From Paraphaeosphaeria minitans (Eukaryota > Ascomycota > Dothideomycetes > Pleosporales > Didymosphaeriaceae), in contig WJXW01000014.1 of the NCBI GenBank assembly GCA_015832175.1, positions 248,001-312,000 of the forward strand: a DNA stretch of 64,000 nt, in the 5' to 3' direction. Shown in pieces: positions 31,315 through 43,703 of this stretch; within the stretch, counting starts at the first letter, position 1, and every line of letters begins with the position of its first letter. The notes under the pieces were generated by a model. It was not told where the DNA came from. It searched no databases and saw nothing but the letters and a program-made list of their open reading frames with translations. Position numbers and translations under genes: made by a program.

Positions 31315-34032
31315 ATGCCGCGACCAAAGAAAGAAGGCCACGTCCCCAAGACGCGAAGCCGTAAGTGGCCACCTGGTGCGAGATGGTCGTGAGATCTCGC
31401 TAAATCGAGACCTACCTCTCCGCTTTCGGTACTTGCGCTGACTTTGTATCACAGGTAACGGCTGCTGGTGAGCTCGCCTATGCTACCCATGTATACGGCA
31501 TAAGAGTAGCCATCTGACAACAGTATAGGCCTTGCAAGGGACGAAAGGTCAAATGGTAGGCTACCTTGAATATCTTGTGCGAGGAGCATGCGATAACAGC
31601 TTGCAGCGGAGAAGAGAAACCTCGATGCCTCAACTGCGAACGCCAAGGAGAGGCATGCGACTACAGCATCCGTCTAAACTGGGGAGGTCGTACGAAAAGA
31701 GAAAATATCACCTCGAACACAGATTCCGGCTCCAGTAGGGCAAGCAGCCCGTATCAGACGATGCTCTCCTTCGACGACACCGTACCACCTCTTCTCCAGG
31801 CTCACTCACCTGGGCGACCTCACTCGCGTAGGAAGCTGGCCCAACACGGAAGGTCACAGTCGGCCACGTCCATTCCTACTTCTGAGCCTGAGGTTGATCC
31901 AGAGCTGGTGAGTGGTCTCCGCACGCGCAACACATGGTCGACCAGGCTAACGCAACTCGACCTACTTAGACTCATATTCTCCAAACTCAATCACATCCAG
32001 TGCTTCCGGCGAACGCAATATTCGATGGAAATTCCCCTCCCCAGGAACCAAGAACTCAACCTACCTCTGGGCCCTTTGGTGTTTTCGAATATCCAGGCAG
32101 CTTCGGCTATCCTTCGCCTGCTGCGACGAGTTTCGATGCACCCAGCTACAGCAATGCGAGCTATTCACCCTTCACCGCGCACTCCATGCCACCGCCCAAT
32201 GCCTATCCAACTCCAAGCCATCGTCAGTACGAGCCCATCGATTTAATGCCTACTCAACAGCGGAGCTACTCAGCAGACTCACCAGCTGCTTCGGATCCGT
32301 ACTCTCCACCTTGCCCGCCTCCTAATCCATATAGCCCCTTCAACACCATGCCATTGACCCCGAACTCGACAATTGGTACTGATGAGTCAGTGCGGGCGAC
32401 ATCTGGCCACACTCCTAACGCACATGGCCCTGTAGATCCCCGCAGGTTGTCGGTAATGTCATTGCTCAGCGGCCCTCCGGGCGACAGCACGCAGTCAGGC
32501 CGCCAGTATCCCGTCAATGAGGATGAATATACTATCTACGGATACGACACTGGTCTGCCCGATATCGACATGCCTCAGAATGATGATCAAAACCCCATCG
32601 CAGTTTCGACTCCTCAGGATGACGCTATGGATCTTGACGGTGACGGTCCCGAGGCACATACTCCGGAGACAGCCTTTGATAAGGGAGGTTACTATGCTAA
32701 GCCTATCCCAATCAAGATCTCGAAGTCGTTAGAGCCACTCCCTCCTGTAAGCGCATTCAATTCAATGGTCATGAAAAGCGACTTACACTTATGTTTAGTT
32801 ACTTCTTGAGAACCCTATGAACCTACTTTATTTCCACCACTTCATCGACCACACGGCACGTATACTGGTGCCTCACGACTGTGAGAAGAACCCCTTTCGC
32901 ACCATACTGCCAGGGAGTAAGAACGCCGCCCCGCCCCTACATGCCCTCGCTAACACTTACAGTGGCCGTGAAAGATGAGAACATCATGTCCCTGCTCCTG
33001 GCATACTCAGCTTCCCACCGTGCCCGCGTCCTGTGCCACGATGAACCCGCGAACCGCATCGCAATGTGGGTCACTGACGTCTTTCCGAAGCTCCGCCAGT
33101 CCCTCGCCAATCCGTCCACCATCTCCAACGCGACCCTGGCATCCGCGATCATGATGGCTTCCCTCGAGATCATCTCTCCGAACACATTTGAAGTCCCCAT
33201 CGCCTGGCAAGACCACCTCAGCATGGCACGCCAGATGATCATCGCCCGCGGCGGCCCTAAAACAATGGACAAGTCCGACCACGCAGCGTACTTCCTCTCC
33301 CGCTGGTTCGCCTACCTCGATGTCCTCGGCTCCCTCTCCGGAAACAAAAACGACACCCCGCTCGGCAGCTGGTATTGGAACAGCGCGAACGAGTCCGCCG
33401 ACACCGACTTCCAAATCGACTGCCTGTACGGCTTTACGAACCGCTGCGTCGGCCTGCTCGCAGGCATCGCCGAGCTCGCAAAGGAAGTCGAGCCCCTCCG
33501 CATCGCTGCAGATGGCACCATCAACGCCGCCTTTCGGCCCTCCCCAGACGTAGCGGCGCGCGCCGAGACGATCCGCCAGGACCTCTGGAAAGGACTCACC
33601 GGCACCAACGCGCGCAAGGGATGCACACACCGCTCCTCGCGCACCTCCTCATCCTCGGAAATCACGTGGGACGCTTCCGAAATCGACGCCACAAACGAAA
33701 TGTTCCACTGGGCCGGGCTCATCCATCTCTACCGCCGCGTGCACAACTACCCGGCCGCGCACCCGGCTGTGCAGCAGTCCGTCTCGCAGATCGTCGAGCT
33801 GCTGTTCAAGGTTAGGAAGGGGAGCAGCGCTGAGGCGTGTTTGCTTTTTCCCATGTTCGCGGCTGGGTGCGACGCCTTGGACCGGGCGCAGAGGGATAGG
33901 GTGCTCGAGCGGTTTAGAGGGGTCGAGGGCAGCGGGATGGTGCAGCTTGGTAGGGCAAGAGGGGTTATGGAGAGGGTGTGGGAAACGGGGGGTGCGTGGG
34001 AGGGGTTGATCGAGGGGGGGTTTTTGGGGTAG
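31315..34032 (+). CDS. Zn2Cys6 transcription factor with Fungal_trans_2-type domain, 783 aa
   Basis: Nuclear DNA-binding regulator. Seven exons: 31315-31360, 31455-31467, 31529-31555, 31607-31907, 31970-32746, 32799-32916 and 32963-34032 (2352 nt, in frame). Exons 2 and 3 are only 13 and 27 nt. Splicing them builds a perfect binuclear zinc cluster, C-x2-C-x6-C-x6-C-x2-C-x6-C, with cysteines 19, 22, 29, 36, 39 and 46 (core NGCWPCKGRKVKC). It is followed by DYSIRLNWGGRTKR, a common extension in this family. Residues 90-400 are Pro/Ser-rich and probably disordered. From about residue 400 the regulatory domain starts with LYFHHFIDHTARILVPHDC and continues through LLLAYSASHRARVL to the end. Reading frames without splicing miss the whole zinc cluster. 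Target genes are unknown. Confidence 0.93.
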
Positions 34033-35496
34033 GTAGCTTTTTTCTGCGGAGGGGGGGGTTCTTTCTTTTTCTTTTGAGGTTTTTTTTGGTATACCCCCGA
34101 ATGTGTGGCGCTTGCGCGTACCGTTTGCAGGCGAAATAGGATGCGCGTGAAAATATCGACAGCGGAGATTATGTTACCTGGGTACCCATCACACGTCGAT
34201 GCGTGTGCCTCGACGTCTGTTATGTTTGATTCTGTGCTTCTTTAACATTATAGATAGATAAATGGATAAGAAGACACTTTGCAGTCACTTTTATTTCACC
34301 TTTTTTTGTTCTCCTCTTTTTCAAATTGCGTTTCTAAGATTGAGTCTTAGGTGGAGGGTTTGAGTTTGTTTAGGTTGGGTCGGGGGGAGTATGCTACAGT
34401 ATCAATCCGAGTGATAGGTAAAGGTCACGTTACAGAACCCATGAAAAAATGTGAGTCTGAAATAATGATGTTGTTTTTTAGTACAGACAAAGAAGTGTAG
34501 GTAGTATTAAGTAGTACTGTCCATACAGTGGATCGTACAAGTAGCACTGAGTGAAGTGGGGCCCTGCCTGCCTGTGGGGGCCCGCACAATGGCCCACTGC
34601 TTAGGGCAGCGCCAAGAGGCAGAGACTTCATAAGGTCCTCAGTGCCCCTTCGTACGATAGACCAGACGTAATCAATTGAACCTACTTCTCACCCTTTGCA
34701 CGATAGTATACTATCAACCCTCAGATGCTTAATTGCAGATTGAGCCAAACCAAAAAGTACTATTATCTTGGAAGTCACTACTAGGTATTTATACTCGGCA
34801 CAACGGCATATGCTAGGTATAGGTATACCTAGGTATCGGTAGAAGTAGAACACGTTTCAAACATGACAGCGAAATGCGGAAAACTATGTTCTACGTCGGC
34901 ATTCCCTGGAAAGGACGGGGTGGGTAGGGGTTAGGGCAAAGTAGGTATTAGCTCTCCTGGTTTCGGCTTTTAAATTGCCATATTACGGTACCGAAGTCTT
35001 CGTGTGGTGCGCGGTTAGTTTGTGGTGTACTGGGTGCTATTTCGTATTGAACCCCAGTCTAAAAGAGGGCAATCCCAAAAGCACTTCTTTTCTTTTTTTT
35101 CAAACTGCAACACACGGCAGACTGGAAGAAGTTTTTCGTAATACCTGGGTGTGTCGTAGAGAGCGACGGAGCGGATCGGAGACTTTTTTTTTAGCAGCCA
35201 GTCTGGATCGACAAGGTTATATGCTTGTATTTTCTACTAGGCAGTGGGAAGGGGATGTTTTGGGAATGAGTTGGCTAGTTGAGGGGGGTGGTATGAGCGA
35301 AGTATCTCTAATATAGGCTTTGATGGCGGTGGGATCATTCTGGACGCTACGTATGCGCTGAGTGACGAAAGAAAAGTTACGTGATCGTAAACATCTTGCC
35401 TAGTATGCTCAACGTGTGAATAAGACTGAGCTATGAAGCATTCCGATAGGACGAGTATTCACCTGGGAGAGACCTCACAAGCCCATTATGTAACCC
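34033..35496. other. Intergenic, about 1.46 kb
   Basis: T-rich 3' flank of the regulator, then AT-rich sequence with TAGGTA/TACCTA elements (34790-34840). Short frames at 34425-34631 and 34975-35316 lack domains. Nothing is called. Confidence 0.5.
34826..34835. promoter_or_regulatory. TACCTAGGTA palindrome, copy 2
   Basis: Exact copy of the intergenic decamer, in a local cluster of TAGGTA elements between two convergent genes, so a promoter role is less obvious here. Confidence 0.35.
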
Positions 35497-37395
35497 TCAG
35501 AGCTCATCCCTCATCCTTTCCAGCTCGTCAGCCTGTTTCTCCAACTCTTCAATCTTCTTCCTCAGATCCGCCTTTCCCTTGGCCAATTGCTCCTTCTTCT
35601 GCTCTAACTCGGCATAGCTACCATCAGCATCGCCTGCGTCTCCTCCACTCGCTGGTGGCGTTGATCCGATCTTCAATACGTTAAATGACCCATTCTGTGG
35701 CGCCTCCAGACCGCCGTATCCGGTACCGAACATTACATACTCCTTCACGACTGCGATGCCGGCGTGGAAGAACGCGTCCAGCACATCATCTCTTAGAATC
35801 TCACCAGTGAACTTGTTGAGAGCGATGAAATCTCCAGGCCCCACGGCGTACAGGCTACCTTCTTCCCACCGTCCAGACGTTCCAGTCAGTACTACATCGT
35901 TGACGACGACTGGGATGACAGTGCTAGACATGTTTCGTGGAGCTGCGATCTGCCACTTTATGCTGCCATCTTTGAGATTGACAGCGCCGAAGATAGAGTT
36001 GGAAACCGTCTCGTTGGAAGGGAAGAGTGTGAAGTTGTGCCGGTCCGTGTTGATCCCGGTGTAGTAGACGGTGTCCTTGTCAACCGCAACACCCCAGCTC
36101 AGACCGCATTCGAGGCCACCGGGGGCGGCATTGATCGCCCATAGCACGGTCCCGGTTTGCGCACTGAAGGCGTACAGGTTCCCGTTCTTCTGACCTGCCA
36201 CAATGACATCTTTCTGCCCTGGAGTGTACTCCGATCCGAGCACAAAAGCAGGCGCCATGCCGAAGTCGGTGTCGTTGCCGATGTTCTTGGGGCAGTTGGG
36301 GCCAGGGGGGTTACCTGGGCCTCCGCCGAAGTACTGGGGGATGCAGGCTGCGTTCCAGGCATCAAGGGCACCCAGTGTACGATACCAGTTGATCTCCCCG
36401 GTGTCAATGTCGAGCGCAAGGACTGAAGTCTGGTACACGTTGCGGGGGAGACAGGGTTCGTTGGCGAGATGTTCCGTCTGCACGCGTATATGTTTGTTGG
36501 CATCCTGACATTCAACGAACTCGTCCGGGAGCGAGAATAGCTGGCCCGTCCCGATGAAGACCTGGTTGCGGATAGGATCGATGGACGGCTGGGAGCCCCA
36601 GACCGAGGCGCCGGAGAAGTTGGCTTCGGGTGGAATCATGTCGGCCGTCCAGTCAAGCGCCAGACGGCCGTGCCGGAGCTTTCACTACATTCATGGAGCC
36701 GTGGTGGGTGAGGTTGTAGCTGGGATCCGCAGCTGGGCCGCCAGATTCGGTTGTAGATACTCCAAAGAAAACGCGGTGATTGTAGACCGTCGGAGACTGT
36801 GTTAGGATTGCCAACGGGTGGTTGCCGATCTCAAGTGTGTCAATGAGCTTGCCCGAGCGCTTGTCCACAGCAACAGCCAAGGCTCTTGCAAGTGTACCGA
36901 AGTACAGTACACCCCATCAGCCACGGGGGTGCTACGCGACGCCAGTGCGCCCCCGGTTGCGAGGACTCCGTCGCTATTACCCTTGACTCTTAGGATCAAA
37001 TCAGTGACGTTCAACGTCCACTTTTCTTTGCAATTTTCGTAGTCGAGTGCCACAAGCAAGCCACCAAACGTGTTGTAGTAAGCAACGCCATCCTCGATCA
37101 GTGGCGCAGCGCTAAGGCCGGGTTCGTACTTCTTCTGGCAAACAGTATTCAGGGTTTTGACACTTGCTATGTTGATGAGGGAGTCGCTTCCGGCCCAATG
37201 GTTGTTGTAGACATCAGCACCGAAGCCGAGCCAGTTTCCCCCGGGTGGTGGTCGCGATGCCGGAATTTGAGATCCTGGTCTGTAGTCGTAGGTATCACCG
37301 CTAGAATCGCTTGTGCGTTGATCGTTTGCGGAGGCGGCGCTCAGAGATAGCGAAAACAGGGCTAGAATACTGCCGTAGGCAGTGAAAGACCACAT
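35497..37395 (-). pseudogene. Secreted PQQ-type beta-propeller protein, frame-disrupted, ending in RDEL
   Basis: Homologous in style to quinoprotein or polyvinyl-alcohol-dehydrogenase-like propellers. It has a signal peptide (MWSFTAYGSILALFSLSLSAASA) and propeller blades with repeated W-motif strands (ALDIDTGEINWYRTLG, AFSAQTGTVLWAINAAPGG, ALNKFTGEILRDD), plus several N-glycosylation sites. The frame breaks twice. At 36901-36910 the plus-strand pentamer AGTAC is doubled; with one copy the frame runs on into AVAVDKRSGKL. A second break lies near 36650-36690 and returns to the first frame. No GT..AG pair explains either. The last 45 residues are a Glu/Lys coiled coil ending ERMRDEL, an ER-retrieval-like tetrapeptide, unusual for a secreted propeller. 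It may be a young pseudogene or contain assembly errors. Confidence 0.7.
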
Positions 37396-39257
37396 GGCTA
37401 CTGTACACGATCGTAATTGAAGCGAATACGATAAAGATCAAAAGAAGCCCTGAAGCTTTCTTATAGACAGAGCTATTAACCCATTTCTGAGGCTATTTTC
37501 GATTCATTCAATCAAAGCGCTATTTGATCGCCTCGCTTCACAAATAGTCAGCTTCAGCTCAAGATCGAGTGCCCGAAGATCTCCAGCTCGGATGCATTAT
37601 CTGAAATCGGCGAGGCTGACATGACTGGACTCGAAAAACTCGCACTTCGCATACTGAATACCTTGTTTGCCAGGGGTTTTCGATGCTGAGTGGCTTTTCG
37701 AGCATTTCCCGAGTCTCACTTTCTAGTATAGATGGTTGTGGTGATCACTGGGTGTGGTAAGTTCTGATGGTCACATGCGAGAGAAGGGTGGCGGCCAGGC
37801 TTGGCCGTGAGACACCAACCCCGTCAGCTGGACGTGTATGTGATGGAATGCATGGACTTTGCCCCGGGTTGTAGGTAAGCAGGTGTGCCTGAGGTTATGC
37901 CCCTGTTCGCTTAGCCGAACAATTCACAAAAAAGAATCGAGTTTAGGATGCAGGATCGCTCTGTGCGGGGTAACTCACGGCTATTGTAAAGGTCAGGTTA
38001 TATGGAATGTTGCATATATGCGCATCGTCCACTCAACAAAGAATTGATAATACGGTCGATTGAGTCCTTCAGAACGATAGTCATGCTACAAGGGAATAAG
38101 TTGGCGAAACATGATCCACACTGTGTGATGATTGATCGTAGTTCTTTTCTACTGACAAACCCACCAGACTTGCTAGTGAATCATTCGATGGGTGCATCAG
38201 ATGGAATAAGCTCCAGTATCCATCAACTTTTCGCGTCGTACCATTGCAACGCAACTTTCTTAGGCTCCCGCATCTCGCTAAGTCGGAGCACAGGAAGACC
38301 ACAACGCCGGGTGATGACGGACTGGGTAAGCCATATTATGCGATATCATAAGGCTGAGTTTTTTTTCATTGGCACCTAGCGGTCAAGCTAAAGAGCATTA
38401 TGAAGCGATTGCGATTGGCCATGGCGACACGGAAACGGCCATAACGTGCATCCAGCGCATCCTTTTGAGGAAGGCTAACGCATCAGACCGTCTAACAGAT
38501 CACGTGCGAGAAATTTTAAGATTTCCATTCCTTATTCCTGCAATCTCGTTGTAAATGTATTTAGCCCGAGAGTTACATGATCTGCGCTCATTCTCGAGGC
38601 CTATCCTTATTGGAAGATGATGATGTAGTCTTTAGGAGGAGTTTGGCTTTCGTTGAAGCTGACGCTGCAAAGAAGTAGAGACTTTTAGTGCAGCACCACG
38701 AAATGCTTTTTAACTTGTAACAAGCCCAGAAACAACAATCGCCACCTACCGTAGAAACTGTTGGGAACAGCCATGATGCACCCTCCCTGATGTCCTCTCT
38801 TTTTTTTCAGCGCTGTAACGTAAGAACATATCTGTCATTGGGATTCGCAGGTGCGCGGGCGCCGGCGGTAATGCAATCACGTGACTCTGACATTCACATC
38901 ATTGAAAATCACTCTCCTGGGACAATGACTCCTCTACCAGAAGAAGTAACCAGTGTTACCATGGCTGTTGTTTTAATTCAAGATAAGAGCTCTGTTCGAA
39001 CTTATCGTGTATACGTTTAAACACTGCTTAATAACTCGCACCCTTTCAATGCCATGTCGCGAACTAAGTGATACTCTCGATTGCTACAGAAACATGAGGC
39101 AATCATCTTCATTGGAAGGCAGGTGTCCCGATTAGGCACATAGTGCATTTGCAGCTGTGGGGTGCTATGCCTCGCCCACGAGTTATTCCCTGTCCGTACC
39201 TGAATGCCCTAGAAGACATACATTCTATTATGATAAATGCCATAGGCTTCATTCGTC
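37396..39257. other. Intergenic, about 1.86 kb
   Basis: Upstream region of the PQQ gene and downstream of the acidic protein. Somewhat AT-rich with only short frames (for example 38002-38379). Nothing is called. Confidence 0.5.
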
Positions 39258-40940
39258 TCAAAAGCCGATCAGATGCCGATGTTCATCCCACGTGCGGTAA
39301 GAGTGACCCGGTTCTGGGTGAATGGGGCTGACGAACAAGGACCGGTTCATTGACGCCACGAAATCCACACTCTCTTGCGGTGTCAGAGCCTCAGGGTTCA
39401 GGCCCGGGTTTGTGCACTCCAGGTGGCCAAGATCCACATTGTGGTATGCGATACAGGCAGCGTAGAAGTCGCGAGCGTATTGCTCGGGTATCCAAGGCAG
39501 CCACTCTGCGACGATCTTGGCCTCACGGTCCGGGTCGAATGAGCCATCTATAGTCTTGTTGCGCTTCTTGGCCGGCTTCAAACTGAGGAACGGCTTCTGA
39601 TCGCCGGCCCAGAAGTGTCCATGCTGGCGGAAGAACTCAACCGAGTTGACAAAGTTGCATGCAAAAGCAAGCTCCTCGGGGACACTGTCTTGCGTGTTGT
39701 CTGTGATTCTCATGGCGAGTACAGACTTGTCCTCGATTTGAACGCTGAAATGGAAAGGAAAGCGCTTTAGGAGTTGGAAAAGGGCGTCCATGTACGCGCG
39801 GAACCGGCCCGACACGGTATGCGAGTTCGCCGGAATGGCAGTCTTGATGACTATGAAGCTATCGGGCATGAAGTGCTTCATCCAGCTGCCCAGGCCCTTG
39901 AGTGTATCAGTGTAGAGCGAAAGCTCGTTCCGTGCCATCGAAGGCACGCCCTCGTTGAGGATAACAAGGCGCTTGGCTTTGCGCACTTGTCCGTCCTTCG
40001 ACTTGCCTCCCAAGGTCTGTCGCCATACTTTTAGCTTCTGAAGTGCGGTCATGCGGTTGTTGGTGTGAACAAGCTCTTCATAGAGTTGATCATGGGGAAT
40101 GCCGTCTGCTTCAAATACTAGGCGAGACTTGAACTGGCCGTGTCCGGGTTCGTTGAGGTAGATCGGTTTGTGCGAAAAAGGTGTGAAGCTCGGTTGATTA
40201 AGCATGACGGGTACTGTAGCAGCAGGATTGCTTGAAACGACATCCTGTCTAGAGACGTCAATGTGGCTTGGGGACACACCTGCCTCTACCTCAATAGCGG
40301 TCCTGTGTTTGTCTTCCGGCTCCTCTGTACTCGTTTTGGGCGTGTTCGCAAACGGCGATTGGACTTCCTTGCTCGGGCCCGAGACTGCAACGAAGCTTGG
40401 GATACCACTTCTGCTCTGAGATCCTGAAGGTCCATGTTCTATATGTTCAAGGTCCAGAGTCTTGCTCGAGCTATTGCTAGTAGCTTTCCTCACAGCCGCT
40501 ACAGGACACCGCGCACTAGTCGGCTTGTATGAGCGAATTGACTTGGGGAGCTCAACGACCGGACTGGTCTTCTCAACCTGTTTACCCTCGTCCTTGTTGT
40601 CACAGCAGCTCTTGCTGCTCTCTCCTGCTTCCACTTTTTCATCTTCTTGATCCTCATCATCGAATTCATCATCATCATCCTCTTCGTTCTTCTTGTTGAA
40701 TGTCGCCCAAAAGTTATCTATCACCTCCGCAGGTAGAACGAGTGCTCCGGTGCTCAGGTTTTCGGGACACGGTGCAGGAAGTGCAGCGTTCCGGTCAGAT
40801 TGCGGATCTATGAGACGTCGTTTAGTAATTAGCCCATAATCGACTATGATTTTGTACTTACTTGTGTCGAGCTCATCGCGCCGACGCTTCACAACAGGAG
40901 CTTGCAGTGATGACGAGGCACGTTTTTTGTGCGGCGCCAT
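39258..40940 (-). CDS. Hypothetical protein with acidic tract, about 542 aa
   Basis: Unrecognised. Starts at ATG 40940 (MAPHKKRASSS). The frame extends upstream only through non-ATG codons. A 54-nt stop-free segment at 40808-40861 has GTAAGT, a TTACTAAAC branch and CATAG, so it is almost certainly an in-frame intron; removing it gives DTNPQSDR. The N-terminus holds a basic KRRRDELD patch that could be a nuclear signal. A run of Glu/Asp (EEDDDDEFDDEDQEDE) lies near residue 75 after removal of the intron, followed by a disordered Ser/Pro region. From about residue 230 the sequence is globular (KPIYLNEPGHGQFKSRLVFE, SSWMKHFM-like helices, EFFRQHGHFWAGDQKPFLSL, AEWLPWIPEQYARDFYAACI). The C-terminal half looks like a conserved alpha/beta domain I cannot name. 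Confidence 0.7.
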   Translation of the reverse strand: MAPHKKRASSSLQAPVVKRRRDELDTSKYKIIVDYGLITKRRLIDPQSDRNAALPAPCPENLSTGALVLPAEVIDNFWATFNKKNEEDDDDEFDDEDQEDEKVEAGESSKSCCDNKDEGKQVEKTSPVVELPKSIRSYKPTSARCPVAAVRKATSNSSSKTLDLEHIEHGPSGSQSRSGIPSFVAVSGPSKEVQSPFANTPKTSTEEPEDKHRTAIEVEAGVSPSHIDVSRQDVVSSNPAATVPVMLNQPSFTPFSHKPIYLNEPGHGQFKSRLVFEADGIPHDQLYEELVHTNNRMTALQKLKVWRQTLGGKSKDGQVRKAKRLVILNEGVPSMARNELSLYTDTLKGLGSWMKHFMPDSFIVIKTAIPANSHTVSGRFRAYMDALFQLLKRFPFHFSVQIEDKSVLAMRITDNTQDSVPEELAFACNFVNSVEFFRQHGHFWAGDQKPFLSLKPAKKRNKTIDGSFDPDREAKIVAEWLPWIPEQYARDFYAACIAYHNVDLGHLECTNPGLNPEALTPQESVDFVASMNRSLFVSPIHPEPGHSYRTWDEHRHLIGF

Positions 40941-43703
40941 TAGTTGAAACAACACTGATCGGACCAGTCTCGTCTATAAGCCACAAATGTTCCGAATTGA
41001 CGGGTTCTTCGTGTGAGTGTATGGGTTTGAATTGGGTAGGTCAGTGGTTTGGCGCGGGTTACCGTCTTGAGCTCACGGTTGTTTATATCGCAGCGTCGTG
41101 CGCGCTAGTGTAGTGATTCACTGCACGCAAGACACCCCCACTAATATGGCGACTGACTGAAGCTCGAAACAGTGCACAGGCCCTTTGTATCTATGAGCAG
41201 ATCTCAAGCTAATCTCAGAACTAACATGTAAGTCTATTGGACTCTCTTTTCTATGACCATTCGCACATTACCTAGGTAGATGCGGTGCCACCAGATTAGG
41301 TCCAAGCTCGAGTTCAAGACCTGCGCAGGGACTCTCAAAAGCCTGTGCAAGAGTTCGACAAAGTTCACCAAGCTTTGACCAGGCCTTAAAACGAAACCCT
41401 TGGATGAAAAGGTAAAACCAGCAGAGCTTCCATTGCGGTCATAGCGTCCCGGTTGGTACCTGGGCGTATTACGCTTGACGAACGGTGGTAAATATACTAT
41501 TTTTATTGAAGGTTACGAGCTCCTGCTGTGCCTATCCGCCAGTGGTGATGGCACAGCCTTGCTCTGGATTTGAGCATTCACCGCAGGTGCGGTACGTTGA
41601 CGTGAAGTTGCACACGAAGCTACGCGCCGAGATATAGGATACTAGGACGTTGTCCTGTACGACCAACCTGATCATACATGTAAATCAACCTGTCCGACTC
41701 TTCTGGCTGGCGTTTCGAAGCATCATGGCAAATTCAAACACATGCTGGTGTAATACACGCAACAACGGGCGCCGATCCCTCTGCTTCGCTCTTATGTGGG
41801 AGTCCCCATCTGCAAAAAGGCAATGGTGGATCGATTACTATCTATAGAGGCGTCTCTCAAGCACGCTGGAGTTACATGTAAGGTCTGACTGCCTTCGTCT
41901 CAAAGGACGCCCTGGGCAAGTATTCTTTAGGATTCAATCCCATTTCCCGGATTTTCTGTCTTTTTTTTCTTCTCAAGGCGCTCTCGTGGTACCCCTACTA
42001 CTTCAAATTTTTGCAACCTCCTTGACACAGATTTCCCCTCCACTCACACCAATGCGCGAACTCACGTCGTGCATGTGTAGTGCACACAGAGGCACCCGAT
42101 ATTGAACATCACGATATATCGAGCACAGTATCGCGGATCTGCTCAATGTACGGCTGGGTTCAGACTTATTGGCGATGCACTCAGATCGTGGATAGAAGAT
42201 TCGGTGAAGATTCCCTCTGGCAGATGATGTCGCTGGTCGCGATGTTACAGGTGTAACACGCCATAGCACCGGCATATGAGGCCATGAACGTACTCGTTAA
42301 CAGCATATGTATAGAGAGACTGATCTTGGAAATGGCGCAGGCTCCACGCCATTCCGTTAGTTGGACTTAGTAAGAAGCTCATCATTCCATGTTGCCCAGT
42401 TGAAACAAATATGGCGAGAGCGCGGGAGGTATACAAGAGAAAACATCGTTGAGAATAGCTTTAAGACGGAAAGCCTTGGCCATGGAGCGAATATCGGTTT
42501 TAGCATCCCTGTTTAGGTAACAGGACGGCAGCATTTGTTTCGGCAAAGTCATCTGCCACACATCTAGAGGCTGAGAAATTTGTCACGTCTGCAGCTGCAG
42601 TCATGTGATGACGTAGTTGTGAGGCGCACGTAAATTCGTGTAAGTTGTTCAATAGGCGGAATGCGTTCACTCAGTCACAGCGCTTGTCTGGAAAATCGGG
42701 TTCCGCGACCACATCCACAACACCCCTTACTCCGGCTGTACCGCTACCATCAATGTAAATTCCCATTGAGGCCCATCACGTAACTCTGTGCCTCATTCGC
42801 GCCCATGAGGTGTTTTGCGTATACCGGAGTGGATCATCGCCTGTCACCCTCACCGTGGCGCAGGGCGCGTCAATGGTAAGCCTTAAGGCACATGAAAGTC
42901 GCCAAGTAGGTATGCACTGTCAGAGTAAGACGAGCCTAGTATGCGAACACAACTCTGACCTTGTAGACTGCATTGGTCGAAACGTGAAGTTAAAGATTTC
43001 GGCATTTTGTAGATCAATGTTGAAGTAATCGGGTAGGATTGCTAACTGGCGTACTACCCATAGGTCGCTAACTCATGATCAGGTCAAATGGGCTATCGTA
43101 CTTAGCGTGTAGGCTTCCCTGCCACTGAATTGGGCGCAAATTGCCCGGTCGTGTCGCATCCCCAATTGTTCGCTATCGTTGGTTTCACCTCGTGGGTATG
43201 TCACTTTGGAAAGAGAACCGCGGATGCGGTGAGATGAAGATTTTCACCGCTTTGCCACTCAAGCTTTCGAAGTGATCGCAGCCTTGCGATATCGCAGACA
43301 AACCGCGAATCCTACAGTATGACCATCGTGACCAAATAGTAGTATTTTGAGGAGCGTCGGTGCTGCAACAGGCGTTCTGATTGCGGAGGTTCATGTCTTG
43401 GTCGGAACTGCGGATACCGTATGGCTCGGCCAAATGCGGCAATGGATCACGTGACTGTGACGTCTTGATGAAGCCTGCAGGACGCTACTACCTAGGAGTA
43501 GACCCTCAAAACAAAACAAGGCAGGCCTAGAACATCTGATCTCCACCACCCAACCCATCCAATTCTACCCTTGCCGCCTCCAGCTCGACAGGGACGCACA
43601 AATGGCTTTGATGCCAATTGTACACAACTCACCCCACACAGCGAATACGAGAGAAAGGAGCCTCTGGTGACGGTGGTGACGGTGGTGACCGCTACTGTAG
43701 GTA
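40941..43703. other. Long intergenic region, about 2.76 kb
   Basis: Lies between the minus-strand acidic protein and the plus-strand histidine kinase, so it holds both promoters. No frame over 90 codons has support. One TACCTAGGTA palindrome is at 41269. Repeated GGTGGTGACGGTGGTGAC occurs just before the kinase start (about 43667-43690). Confidence 0.5.
41269..41278. promoter_or_regulatory. TACCTAGGTA palindrome, copy 3
   Basis: Exact copy, about 330 bp upstream of the start of the minus-strand acidic protein at 40940. Confidence 0.4.
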
